From JAVBNU01 sp031551265 (lineage in GTDB: Bacteria; Cyanobacteriota; Vampirovibrionia; Gastranaerophilales; Gastranaerophilaceae): a stretch of 41,643 nt of DNA. The stretch lies in contig JAVBNU010000064.1 in the NCBI GenBank assembly GCA_031551265.1, positions 1-41,643 of the forward strand. The letters are read 5' to 3'. The notes under the pieces are model-generated. The model made no database searches and was not told where the DNA came from. It saw only the letters and a list, made by a program, of their open reading frames with translations. The position numbers and the translations under genes are program-made. Positions 33,116 through 40,884 of the stretch are shown in pieces (the first letter of the stretch is position 1; every line of letters starts with the position of its first letter).

Positions 33116-33814
33116 ATGAAACCACCCTCAGTTATCACAGGTTACAGACTACCGAGATATTTATATCACTTTACGAATGAGAAAGATTATTTTCTAATCA
33201 GACATCAAGGACAGCTTCAAGCAGCAAACCCGCGAGGCGCTGACGAAATGACCGGCGTCTTTATGGTTGATCTTGAAAATCTTATCAAAAGTTGGGGAAA
33301 ATTCAATAAGGATTTATTTGAATTTTCAAATCTGAGAGAGCGTCTCATTCATTTTGCGAGTTTCAAAAAAGGTGACCCGCGCCCTGTTGTTTTGAGAGTG
33401 CCTACAAAAAATTTAGACAGAGACGAGTTGTTAATTCGCAGCCAAAAAGATATTGAAGATTATTCCAAAATGCCGCCTCCTAAGGGTTATGCTATGGATA
33501 TGTTAAACGGAAGATTTGAGGCTGCTATGAAAAAACTTGAAGAAGCAATGCCTGAAGGCCTGAAAGGCTATAAAGCAAAAGGGCTGGCGCACAAATACAA
33601 GCGTCAGGATATAGCTGTTGAATATATATATCCTAATGATATTTCGCTGAAACAAGCCGGTGTAGAACGTATTGGAAACGGTGATAGTAAACGACTTGAT
33701 ACTTGGCATGGTGATATCTATGTCGATTCAAGACGATATTTTCAAGAATTATTCAAAGATACACCTGAAGCTAAAGCTTTTGAAAAGGCTAAGCCTAAAT
33801 ATTTTGACTGGTAA
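33116..33814 (+). CDS. Hypothetical protein, possibly ADP-ribosyltransferase-fold
   Basis: A 232-residue soluble protein without signal peptide that I cannot place firmly. The start, RYLYHFTNEKDYFLIRHQG, resembles the YH-T...N...I...G pattern that opens DarT-like and HYD1-like ADP-ribosyltransferase folds. Later GVFMVDL, RPVVLRVPTKNL and a glutamate strand AVEYIYPNDISLKQ are in positions that could fit such a fold. This is a weak pattern match, and no NAD-binding motif can be proven. The ATG at 33116 has only a weak purine site (gaaag); a TATAAT (33082-33087) lies upstream. It follows the dehydrogenase by 70 bp on the same strand and its last 20 bp overlap the end of bioD on the other strand. 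No antitoxin-like partner is adjacent. Confidence 0.75.
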   Translation: MKPPSVITGYRLPRYLYHFTNEKDYFLIRHQGQLQAANPRGADEMTGVFMVDLENLIKSWGKFNKDLFEFSNLRERLIHFASFKKGDPRPVVLRVPTKNLDRDELLIRSQKDIEDYSKMPPPKGYAMDMLNGRFEAAMKKLEEAMPEGLKGYKAKGLAHKYKRQDIAVEYIYPNDISLKQAGVERIGNGDSKRLDTWHGDIYVDSRRYFQELFKDTPEAKAFEKAKPKYFDW

Positions 33815-34604
33815 TTAATTCCTTGATATCAATATGTTCTGAAAATATTTTAACCATATTTTCTTTGGTAATTTCGGATTTGCTCTCGATATCTTTTATA
33901 ACGCCTAAAATTTTTGCGTCTGTGTAAGATTCAATTTGTTTTACAACATTTTTAACGGCAATGTCAGAAGTATTTTCAGGATATTTGTTTATTATAATGC
34001 CTTTGATTTCTATGCCTTGTGATTTTGCATAATGAATTGTCAAAAGCGTGTGATTAACAGTTCCTAAGTCAGGACGTGCGACAATGATAATCGGGAGATT
34101 CAATAATTTGATTAAATTACCTACTAAAAGAGCTTTTGCTAAAGGTACACAAATCCCGCCTGCACCTTCCACGAAAGTGATGTCACAAGCAGCTTTCAAT
34201 TTTTTGTAGTCAGCCAAAATTTTATCCATATTAACATCAACATTCTCAAGCTCAGCTGCCAGTGCAGGCGAAGTTGGCGCTTTCATGATGTAGCTGACGG
34301 CAGTTTTAATGTTGGCTTTATTGGTGGGCTGGCGAGCCCACCCTACATTCTCGCTGGGAATATGTGCTCCCTCTCCCCTTGCGGGAGAGGGTTGGGGTGA
34401 GGGGTTCATCAGATTATCACCCTCTAATTTTTCAATAAACTCCAAATCAGGCGCTTTTAATTCGCCATTAATCTCCACAGCGCCGCTCTGAAACGGTTTA
34501 TAAACACCAACTCTGTAACCCAAAACCTGTGCAGTCAATGCCAAGCCTGCTGTCACAAAAGTTTTTCCTATATCTGTATCTGTTCCTGTTATAAAAAGAT
34601 TCAT
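33795..34604 (-). CDS. bioD: Dethiobiotin synthetase with an in-frame repeat insertion
   Basis: A 269-residue ATP-dependent carboxylase that closes the ureido ring to make dethiobiotin. Residues 7-15 are the P-loop (GTDTDIGKT), Lys36 lies in VYKPFQSG, FVEGAGGICVPL is at 144-155 (Glu146), and VARPDLGTVNHTLLTI follows. The family is usually about 220-240 residues. The excess is residues 67-94 (PSPQPSPARGEG and following), encoded by a palindromic repeat at 34323-34406 in the loop before SYIMKAPTSPALAAE. The ATG at 34604 is chosen: it begins MNLFITGTD, as family members do, and has a purine-rich site, whereas the longer frame to 34724 is translated intergenic repeat. It is the last gene of the M23-bioA-bioD operon and overlaps the convergent gene by 20 bp. 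Confidence 0.93.
   Translation of the reverse strand: MNLFITGTDTDIGKTFVTAGLALTAQVLGYRVGVYKPFQSGAVEINGELKAPDLEFIEKLEGDNLMNPSPQPSPARGEGAHIPSENVGWARQPTNKANIKTAVSYIMKAPTSPALAAELENVDVNMDKILADYKKLKAACDITFVEGAGGICVPLAKALLVGNLIKLLNLPIIIVARPDLGTVNHTLLTIHYAKSQGIEIKGIIINKYPENTSDIAVKNVVKQIESYTDAKILGVIKDIESKSEITKENMVKIFSEHIDIKELITSQNI
34323..34406. repeat. Palindromic repeat inserted in frame within bioD
   Basis: An 84-bp block made of two hairpins: ggtgggct/agcccacc (34323-34330, 34335-34342, then ctac) and ccctctccc/gggagaggg (34369-34377, 34383-34391, loop cttgc), then ggttggggtgagggg-type sequence. The length equals 28 codons without a stop in the bioD frame. Similar blocks lie between bioA and bioD. 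Confidence 0.8.
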
Positions 34605-34624
34605 GATTCCCTTTTTATGAGATT

Positions 34625-34729
34625 TGCCCCCTCTCCCCGTTGCGGGAGCGGCGCCAACCCGGTTGGAGGGCTGGGGTGAGGGGTACATTCCCTCCCACCA
34701 ATTTTGTTGGGGTAGAAACCCCAACCTAC
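34625..34729. repeat. Second copy of the composite palindromic repeat, between bioA and bioD
   Basis: The gap holds ccccctctccccgttgcggg (from 34627), an inserted or diverged middle part, ggctggggtgagggg, then the hairpin gttggggt/accccaac (34706-34713, 34718-34725) followed by ctac. These are the same two components as the copy inside bioD, in the opposite order. It ends 7 bp from the bioA stop and could form an mRNA structure between the two genes. Confidence 0.7.
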
Positions 34730-34736
34730 TGTCTAG

Positions 34737-36092
34737 TTATTTTGGCAAGACATTTGTCAAAGCCTTGTATGCAATATCTGTTAGTTTTGTAATTTCTTTT
34801 TCCTTAATTATGTATGGGGGGAAAAAGTAAATACAATTATGTATCGGACGCAGAATTGCGCCAAGTTTCAGCGCTTCTTTATAAATTTTTTGTCCGATTT
34901 TGTCTTTGTAATCAAAGTTTTCTTTGGTTTCTTTATTTTTTACAAGCTCAATTGCTGATATCATGCCGATTTGGCGAACATCTCCAACATTTGGGTGTGA
35001 CTTGAATTTTTCGAGTTCTTCTGAGAATTTTTTGATTTTAGGCTTCAAATAATTTTCAATGTCAAATTCTTTTAGTATTTTTAGGTTTTCAAGTGCAACA
35101 CTGATTGCGAGCGGGTTGGCTGTATAGCTGTGGCCGTGATAAAACGTTTTCATTCCGTCTTCATCAAGGTCATAAAAAGCGTTGTAAATTTTATCGGTTG
35201 TTATTGTTGCAGAAAGCGGTAAATAGCCGGCTGTGATGCCTTTGGCAACACAAATTATATCAGGTACAATTCCGGCATGTTCGTATGCAAAAAGCTTACC
35301 TGTGCGGTAGAAACCCATTGCAACTTCATCATCAATCAATAAAATATCGTATTTATCGCACAATGCTCGGAGTTTAGTCAGATACTCGGGCTTGTACATA
35401 ATCATGCCTCCGGCAGCCTGCACAAGCGGCTCGACGATTATTGCGGAGATTTGAGAAGATTCTTTTTTGAATATTTCTTCAATTGCATCTATGCATTTTA
35501 CGTCGCAGGTTTCTTTTTCACAGCCGCATGGGCAGCGGTAGCAATAAGGGCTTGGCGCTTGAATCATATCAAAAAGCAGCGGTTTATAAATTTTGTGATA
35601 AATATCAACTCCGCCAACTGAGACTGCGCCGAGCGTGTCGCCGTGATATGAATTTTTGAGTGCGACAAACTTGCTTTTTTCAGGTTTGCCACTTAAAACC
35701 TGGTATTGATAAGCCATTTTTAGCGCGACTTCAATTGCTGTCGAGCCATTATCGGAATAAAAAACATGTTTCAAATCATTATTTATCAACTCTACAATCG
35801 TTTTAGCGAGTTTTATTGCGGGTTCATGCGTAAATCCTGCAAAAATAACGTGTTCAATCTTTTTTGCCTGTTTATAAAGTGCTTTATTTAGTCTTGGGTT
35901 GGAATGTCCGAGAGTGTTTACCCACCATGATGATACTGCATCAATATATTTGTTGCCGTCAATATCCTCAATGTAAATACCTTTGCCCTTTGTAATTACA
36001 ATAGGTTTGTCTTCACCCTCGAAATTTTTCATTTGTGTGAACGGGTGCCAGATGTATTTTAAATCGTCATGTATGAGTTGTTGTTTATCCAT
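34737..36092 (-). CDS. bioA: Adenosylmethionine-8-amino-7-oxononanoate aminotransferase
   Basis: A 451-residue class III PLP aminotransferase making 7,8-diaminopelargonic acid (DAPA) for biotin. Motifs are YIWHPFTQM (13-21), the cofactor-contacting SDNGSTAIE (about 113-121), SYHGDT (about 148-153), IDDEVAMGFYRTGK (about 255-268), the PLP-lysine segment AKGITAGYLPLSAT (about 284-297) and YHGHSYTANPLA. A cysteine-rich loop, YCYRCPCGCEKETCDVKC (about 179-196), is a known feature of this BioA subgroup, though Cys-richer than most. It starts at ATG 36092, sharing 1 bp with the stop of the M23 peptidase gene, and is followed by bioD after a repeat-filled 132-bp gap. BioB, BioF and pimelate genes are not in the window. 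Confidence 0.96.
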   Translation of the reverse strand: MDKQQLIHDDLKYIWHPFTQMKNFEGEDKPIVITKGKGIYIEDIDGNKYIDAVSSWWVNTLGHSNPRLNKALYKQAKKIEHVIFAGFTHEPAIKLAKTIVELINNDLKHVFYSDNGSTAIEVALKMAYQYQVLSGKPEKSKFVALKNSYHGDTLGAVSVGGVDIYHKIYKPLLFDMIQAPSPYCYRCPCGCEKETCDVKCIDAIEEIFKKESSQISAIIVEPLVQAAGGMIMYKPEYLTKLRALCDKYDILLIDDEVAMGFYRTGKLFAYEHAGIVPDIICVAKGITAGYLPLSATITTDKIYNAFYDLDEDGMKTFYHGHSYTANPLAISVALENLKILKEFDIENYLKPKIKKFSEELEKFKSHPNVGDVRQIGMISAIELVKNKETKENFDYKDKIGQKIYKEALKLGAILRPIHNCIYFFPPYIIKEKEITKLTDIAYKALTNVLPK

Positions 36093-36979
36093 TACTTTCT
36101 AACCCAAAATGTATACGGGTCAACTGATTCACCGTTTACGTAAATCCCCCAATGCAAATGCGGGCCAGTTGAGATGCCTGTTGAGCCGACGTTTCCGATA
36201 ATATTTCCTGCTTTGACTGTTTGTCCGGGTTTAGCGCATATTTTTGAAAGGTGTAAATACATTGATGTTATACCGTTTCCGTGGTCAACTGCGATTGTGC
36301 CGCCGTGAATATTAAATGTATCAGCAACCGTTACGATACCGTCAGCAACGACTTTGACAGGTGCGCCTTCGTTTGCGGCTATGTCAACACCTTTGTGGTA
36401 AGAGCCGATTTTGCCGTTATAATAGCGGTTAAGGCCGTATACTGAAACTATTTCGCCGGGTACAGGCGAAATAAACGGTACGCTGCCGTAGTGCGGCGCA
36501 CAAGAGCATGAAGTTTTGCCTTTTTGTACCTGTGCCAGTTCGAATTTTGTAGGTTCTAAGGCGCTTTTTGAAGGTGATAATTTTATATACTGATTGGGAA
36601 ATTTTTTTGTAACGACTGTTAAAAATTTTGTCTGGGAGAGTTTTTCGGTGTCATCAGAAAACTTTATTTCGTATTTTTCGGTTTTTTCCCAGGCGTTTAT
36701 GCCTATGTATGCGCGATAGGTCTTTTTATCAATACAAGCTAATTTAATTTTTTTTCCTTTGAACGTTAGTATGGGATTTTTTAAGTCTACATCGGTGTTG
36801 ACGGTTGCTTCTACTGTGTCGCCTTGATATGCCGATGTTTGCATGGTGACGCAAGGAGCTTTGTCAATCGATTGAACAGGAATAATAACAGTTTCCGATG
36901 TACCTGCATAGCCTTTTACTCCTGCAAAAAGCATTAATATAAGAAATAAACAAATTAAAAGTCTTATAAGATGTTTCAT
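36092..36979 (-). CDS. LytM/M23-family metallopeptidase, exported
   Basis: A 295-residue exported protein with signal peptide (residues 1-25, cleavage near GYA). Residues about 30-130 form a beta-rich region with little similarity I can name; the C-terminal 170-295 is an M23 peptidase domain. Zinc ligands are His195 and Asp199 (SYHKGVDIA) and His276 (GPHLHWGIYV); His243 (YLHLS) and His274 complete the active site, so it should be an active peptidoglycan endopeptidase in the periplasm. The ATG at 36979 has a gagg ribosome site. It heads an operon with bioA and bioD, an unusual pairing, with a 1-bp overlap into bioA. A candidate promoter lies at 37004-37030. Confidence 0.93.
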   Translation of the reverse strand: MKHLIRLLICLFLILMLFAGVKGYAGTSETVIIPVQSIDKAPCVTMQTSAYQGDTVEATVNTDVDLKNPILTFKGKKIKLACIDKKTYRAYIGINAWEKTEKYEIKFSDDTEKLSQTKFLTVVTKKFPNQYIKLSPSKSALEPTKFELAQVQKGKTSCSCAPHYGSVPFISPVPGEIVSVYGLNRYYNGKIGSYHKGVDIAANEGAPVKVVADGIVTVADTFNIHGGTIAVDHGNGITSMYLHLSKICAKPGQTVKAGNIIGNVGSTGISTGPHLHWGIYVNGESVDPYTFWVRK

Positions 36980-37003
36980 AATAACCTCACTTCCTTATAA
37001 TAT

Positions 37004-37030
37004 ATTATAATAAACGAGAATGAGTGTAAA
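37004..37030 (-). promoter_or_regulatory. Candidate promoter of the M23-bioA-bioD operon
   Basis: On the minus strand TTTACA (37025-37030) and TATAAT (37004-37009) are 15 bp apart, which is short, within a very AT-rich stretch that offers other -10 choices. No BirA-type operator was recognised. Confidence 0.4.
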
Positions 37031-37037
37031 TTAGTAC

Positions 37038-37064
37038 AAAAAAAGCCTGCCGCAGAGGACAGGC
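37038..37064 (-). terminator. Rho-independent terminator, copy 1
   Basis: Read on the minus strand, a hairpin from gcctgccgcagaggacaggc (37045-37064) is followed by seven T residues (37038-37044 complement). It is nearly identical to the terminator at 37331-37357 and would stop transcription running from the flagellar side. Confidence 0.7.
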
Positions 37065-37082
37065 ATTGCCTGACTTACTTTC

Positions 37083-37247
37083 TGTCATGCCGGAACAGAA
37101 ATCGTTGCAAGACAATAAACACGCAAATATCCGGCATCTTACCAGTTAACAGATGAAATCATTATTGGAAGGCATATTTGATAAATGGAAAGATACCGGA
37201 TGTACACGTCAGCCATATTATCCAATACTTTACGTTCCGGTATGACA
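37083..37247. repeat. Nested palindromic element between two terminators (165 bp)
   Basis: The outer arms tgtcatgccggaac (37083-37096) and gttccggtatgaca (37234-37247) pair at 13 of 14 positions (the exception can be G-U). The inner arms atccggcatct (about 37128-37138) and agataccggat (37191-37201) pair at 10 of 11. The nested layout and the TGTCAT/ATGACA ends match the element at 7554-7694. I see no supported ORF in the 37065-37330 stretch. Confidence 0.7.
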
Positions 37248-37330
37248 TTAGGCTGGGTTATGGAATCCAAAGTTATTATACAGTAATGTCGCAGCGGGGA
37301 GAGGATATACTTGATTGATTTTTGCAACAT

Positions 37331-37357
37331 AAAAAAAGCCTGCCGCATTGGACAGGC
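37331..37357 (-). terminator. Rho-independent terminator of the flagellar operon, copy 2
   Basis: A hairpin from gcctgccgcattggacaggc (37338-37357) is followed on the minus strand by seven T residues (37331-37337 complement), 29 bp after the flgE stop. It ends the fliJ-fliK-flgD-flgE transcript. Confidence 0.85.
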
Positions 37358-37385
37358 AATTTTATGTGTATTAATTAATTATGGA

Positions 37386-38822
37386 TTAAGATCTACCCAG
37401 ATATGAAATGGTTTCCATTATGTCACTCGCTGTACTGAATACGCGGCTGTTTGCCTGAATACCGCGCTGAGCAATAATCATACTTGAAAACTCTTTCGCA
37501 AGGTCAACATTGGACGCTTCAAGACCGCCTGAGGTCACCGCGCCAAATGCGCCTGATGCACAGGTCCCGAAATATGTCTGGCCTGTGTTTTCGCCTGTTT
37601 TAAACATATTGTTGCCGTATGCAATCAAGCCGTTGTCGTTTACAAAGCTTGCCATTTGGATTTGCAGGTTAGCAGTGTTGACCAGCAGAGGGTTTACTAT
37701 TACGTCGTCACCTGTGATTACAAAATAGTCTGAGGTGGTGTATTTGAATTTGTTTTCACCTGTGTTAGGGTCGGTTACAACACTCAATTTATCACCATTT
37801 GAGTATAATACTTCGATTTTTCCGTCTTCTGTTATGTTAATGCCTTTGTATTGCGCTACTGTACCGCTTGCATCGGAGAAATCCAGAACTTGTTTATAGT
37901 CTAAAATTTTTGTATTATAAGTTGTTACGCCGCCGGTTGAGCCTGCTTCAGACAATTCACTCATGATGATAAAGTCTGTAGTACCGGGTTCGTTCGTGCT
38001 GCTGGTTGATTTAAAATTAAGTTTTACATCATCACCGGCAGAAATAACCAATTTACCGCCTGTTGTCTCATCGCATTTCACGGTAATTTGGCTCGGGTCG
38101 AACACGTCTGTGCCGCTTTGATTAGCTGCAGACCGTATTGCAGCTTGCATGATTGAGGCAATGTCATTCATATTATTAGCATTTGTCGTGTCGATTCGGA
38201 CGTCTGAGATTACTTGAGTATCACCTGCGCTGTCAGTGTATTTGATATCTGTGAAGAAAAGACCTCTTGTTATACTTGCGCCGTTTAATTCGCGAATGCC
38301 TTTCATACCAATATCGGCTGTTTCGTTCGGAATAGTCTGCGCTGATAGGGAAATAGGAACTTTGATGGGAGTTGTGCTGCCTGAAAGCCCGAATAAATTG
38401 TCGGTACCGGCTACGCGGAAGCCTTTGGCTGAAACCAAATAACCGTTAGCATCAAGGTTGAAACTGCCGTCTCTTGTGAAGCATAAGCCTCCGCTCGGGT
38501 CTACCAGCGTGAAAAATCCTTTTCCGTTGATGTACAAGTCTGTTGCTTTGCCGGTTGCGCTCCAGGTACCGTTGTTGAAGTTTCGGTCGATTGAAGCAAC
38601 CTGAACGCCGACACCTATTTGTTTTGGGTTTGTACCGCCGGTGTTACTTACCTGACTGCCGCTTGAGCCATAAGATATTGTGTTGTAAAAAATATCTGAA
38701 AAATTTACTTGTGATGACTTGAAGCCGGTAGTGTTCAAGTTTGCAATGTTATTTGACACAACACTCAGTAAAGTTTGGTTTGCGTTTATGCCGCTCATTG
38801 ACGTAAAAAATGCTTGTGACAT
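37386..38822 (-). CDS. flgE: Flagellar hook protein FlgE
   Basis: A 478-residue flagellar hook subunit. The N-terminus MSQAFFTSMSGINANQTLLSVVSNNIANLNTTGFKSS-type start (here split as residues 1-20 and the SNNIANLNTTGFK motif at 23-35) is the flagellar rod/hook signature, FSDIFYNTISYGSSGSQ is typical of FlgE, and the C-terminus ASNVDLAKEFSSMIIAQRG followed by NSRVFSTASDIMETI forms the closing coiled coil. The variable middle (about 140-400) makes the outer hook domains. It is exported by the flagellar secretion system, so no Sec signal is expected. The ribosome site is strong (gggagga). It is the last gene of the operon and is followed by a clear terminator. Confidence 0.96.
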   Translation of the reverse strand: MSQAFFTSMSGINANQTLLSVVSNNIANLNTTGFKSSQVNFSDIFYNTISYGSSGSQVSNTGGTNPKQIGVGVQVASIDRNFNNGTWSATGKATDLYINGKGFFTLVDPSGGLCFTRDGSFNLDANGYLVSAKGFRVAGTDNLFGLSGSTTPIKVPISLSAQTIPNETADIGMKGIRELNGASITRGLFFTDIKYTDSAGDTQVISDVRIDTTNANNMNDIASIMQAAIRSAANQSGTDVFDPSQITVKCDETTGGKLVISAGDDVKLNFKSTSSTNEPGTTDFIIMSELSEAGSTGGVTTYNTKILDYKQVLDFSDASGTVAQYKGINITEDGKIEVLYSNGDKLSVVTDPNTGENKFKYTTSDYFVITGDDVIVNPLLVNTANLQIQMASFVNDNGLIAYGNNMFKTGENTGQTYFGTCASGAFGAVTSGGLEASNVDLAKEFSSMIIAQRGIQANSRVFSTASDIMETISYLGRS

Positions 38823-38879
38823 TATTCCTCCCGATTATATTTGTCTAGCTGTTTATTTTTAATTTACTATTAACTGTTA

Positions 38880-39359
38880 TTAAGTACCTTCACTGTCTGT
38901 TGAAGATGATTCGTCAGGTATTTCGATTGGTTTTGCGTGTACCTGCATTACGCTTGATAGTGGGAATTCCACGCCGCTAACAAGGATTGTTGCTTCTTTA
39001 CCGTTGAAATTGACTGCATCAACAGTGCCGTAAAGATATGAGCCTTCTTCATTAGGGTTTTGTAGTACAACATCGCGTCCAATCATTGTTGCTGCTTGTG
39101 AATACTGATTAAACGAGGCCATACTCGATTGAATGCTTTGTAGTGAGCTAACTTGCGTAAATTGTGCTTGTTGTGTCAAGAACTCTGTGTTATCCATTGG
39201 GTCAAGCGGATCCTGATATTTCAGCTGTTCCATCATTAGTTTTAGGAACATGTCTTGATCAAGGTCTTTTGTTGCTCCGGTTTTTTTATTTTCTTCTGCT
39301 TTTTGTTGATTTGTGGCATTTTGCATATTTATTAATGCACTGTTTACTCCGTTTGCCAT
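38880..39359 (-). CDS. flgD: Flagellar hook assembly (cap) protein FlgD
   Basis: A 159-residue hook-cap protein. The conserved N-terminal scaffold motif is FLKLMMEQLKYQDPLDPMDN with TEFLTQQAQFTQVSSLQSI directly after it (about 38-77). The C-terminal part has the MIGRDVV motif and a short beta region (GTVDAVNFNGKEATILVSG, then PLSSVMQVH). It is shorter than enteric FlgD (about 230 residues) and lacks the extra Fn3-like domain, as in many non-enteric species. FlgD caps the growing hook and is needed for FlgE assembly. The ribosome site is strong (gaggaga), and the gene lies between fliK (10-bp gap) and flgE (57-bp gap). The tail is acidic and Ser-rich. Confidence 0.95.
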   Translation of the reverse strand: MANGVNSALINMQNATNQQKAEENKKTGATKDLDQDMFLKLMMEQLKYQDPLDPMDNTEFLTQQAQFTQVSSLQSIQSSMASFNQYSQAATMIGRDVVLQNPNEEGSYLYGTVDAVNFNGKEATILVSGVEFPLSSVMQVHAKPIEIPDESSSTDSEGT

Positions 39360-39369
39360 ATTGTCTCCT

Positions 39370-40863
39370 CTATATTCTGTAATCTATTTTCCCAAGTCTG
39401 TTTGTGTTACTCTCAACCGTTGTTTCCAAGTCTTCTTGTGTTATATCTTCGTTTGTATTTTCTATTGTTTGTTTAGTTTCTGATTTATATGTTGATTGAT
39501 TTTGTGAATTTGTTTGCATGTTTTGGTCAAAGTTTTCGTTCGTGAAGTTGGACATGTTCTGGTTCGACATGGCTGACGCATTTTCTACTTTCACAACGAT
39601 ATTATTGACTTGAACGCCTTGAGCGGCTAAACTGCTTTTCAGGTTTTCCATGCTTTTGTCTAAAATATCTCTGACCTGCGGATTTTCAGTAGCAAATTTA
39701 GCAATAAGTCCATCTTTGCCTGATTGTAGTTCAACTGTTATACGTCCGAGATTTTCGGGGCGTAAAATGATACTGACTTTGGCGTTTTCTTTTGATAATT
39801 GTGATAAATTTTGGTTAATTTGGTTCAAGACATCTGTTTTTTGGACAGGTTTACTTGATGTCACGCCGTCTAAGACTTTGTTGAAGATAATTGATTTATC
39901 TGATTCCAAAAATGCACTTTTTTCGCTCAAATTGTCCGCTGTTAATTTTATATCGGCAGTGTTATTCTGAGGGTTGTTTCCTTCCCCTGTCGAGTCTGAT
40001 GAAGTATTTTGAGTTGATGAAGTTGCCGTAACCTCTGCATCATCGCCGGTATCTAGTGGCGAAGTCTCGGATTTGAGCGAGTTTGAGTTTTCTTGTTTTG
40101 GTGTTTCAACGGTCGTTGTTTTTTGAGCATCAATACTTTCAATTTCTATATCACTCTCGACCGCTTTTAGTGTTGTGTCTTCAGTTTGAGTCGTGTTTTG
40201 CGGAGTAGTAGAAGTTGTAATATTTTCCTCAACAGAATTTGTGTCAATATCTATATTCGCTTCCAGTTCAGCGGTTTCATCGGTTTTGGTCAGAGCTTCA
40301 GTTAACTTCGAAAGATCTATACTGCCTTTGGTTTCTGTGTTGGTTGTGTTTACTGTGGTTACCGGCTCTGTGCTTTCGGGTTGTGCATCAACATCCCAAA
40401 CTGTTGCCGTGTTCGCACTTACCGCAGTGGTCGTTGTTTCGGTTTGTGTTTGAGGCTGCGCTAAAACAGGGCTTAAAAGTGCGAGCAGTTCATCAGGTAT
40501 GCCGGTGAGTATTTGCGGTTGTTTTTCTTCTATTTTTTCGTTTGCTTCATTGTTATTGTCATCTTTTTGAGCAACAATCTTTTCATCGTTCGGTTCTTCA
40601 TTTTTAGTATGTTTTTCAACTTTGTTTTGAGTAGTTTCTTTTTTGTCTCTTGTTGTTATGTTTTTGTCTACAGCATTTTTGTCAGCTGCAATCTCTTTGT
40701 TCTCTTTTTTAGAGCGCAGTTTATTATTAGCTGATTCAAGCAAATCACTAAATTTATCTTTTGCTTTATCTGTGTAGGTTTTTTTGTCTGTACGAAGTTG
40801 TCGGTCAGTTGCGTCCGTTGTTTGGATTTGTAGTGTTGTATTTAAAAGTGTCTCCGCTGCCAA
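39370..40863 (-). CDS. fliK: Flagellar hook-length control protein FliK
   Basis: A 497-residue molecular ruler that sets hook length and switches export specificity. Residues 1-330 are low-complexity, rich in Thr, Asn, Glu, Lys and Gln, as usual for the ruler part. The conserved C-terminal domain (about 340-430) has KVSIILRPENLGRITVEL and SMENLKSSLAAQGVQV, matching the Flg_hook domain; a polar Asn/Gln-rich tail follows. Translation starts at TTG 40863: there is no ATG or GTG before the core and an in-frame stop lies 21 bp upstream. A gagagg purine site precedes it. It is 21 bp after fliJ and 10 bp before flgD, so it is clearly in one operon. Confidence 0.92.
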   Translation of the reverse strand: MAAETLLNTTLQIQTTDATDRQLRTDKKTYTDKAKDKFSDLLESANNKLRSKKENKEIAADKNAVDKNITTRDKKETTQNKVEKHTKNEEPNDEKIVAQKDDNNNEANEKIEEKQPQILTGIPDELLALLSPVLAQPQTQTETTTTAVSANTATVWDVDAQPESTEPVTTVNTTNTETKGSIDLSKLTEALTKTDETAELEANIDIDTNSVEENITTSTTPQNTTQTEDTTLKAVESDIEIESIDAQKTTTVETPKQENSNSLKSETSPLDTGDDAEVTATSSTQNTSSDSTGEGNNPQNNTADIKLTADNLSEKSAFLESDKSIIFNKVLDGVTSSKPVQKTDVLNQINQNLSQLSKENAKVSIILRPENLGRITVELQSGKDGLIAKFATENPQVRDILDKSMENLKSSLAAQGVQVNNIVVKVENASAMSNQNMSNFTNENFDQNMQTNSQNQSTYKSETKQTIENTNEDITQEDLETTVESNTNRLGKIDYRI

Positions 40864-40884
40864 GTCTCTTGTCCTCTCTTGTGT

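Noticed and set aside
34605..34724. N-terminal extension of bioD to an upstream start
   Set aside because: The extra 40 residues are a translation of the intergenic palindromic repeat, whereas the internal ATG at 34604 begins exactly where BioD proteins begin and has its own purine site.
37139..37348. Minus-strand ORF of 69 codons between the two terminators
   Set aside because: Its start lies inside the flagellar terminator hairpin, there is no ribosome site, and it reads through the palindromic element; the composition is not protein-like.
39650..40734. Several plus-strand ORFs opposite fliK
   Set aside because: They are shadows of the low-complexity fliK ruler region, with no ribosome sites or recognisable domains.
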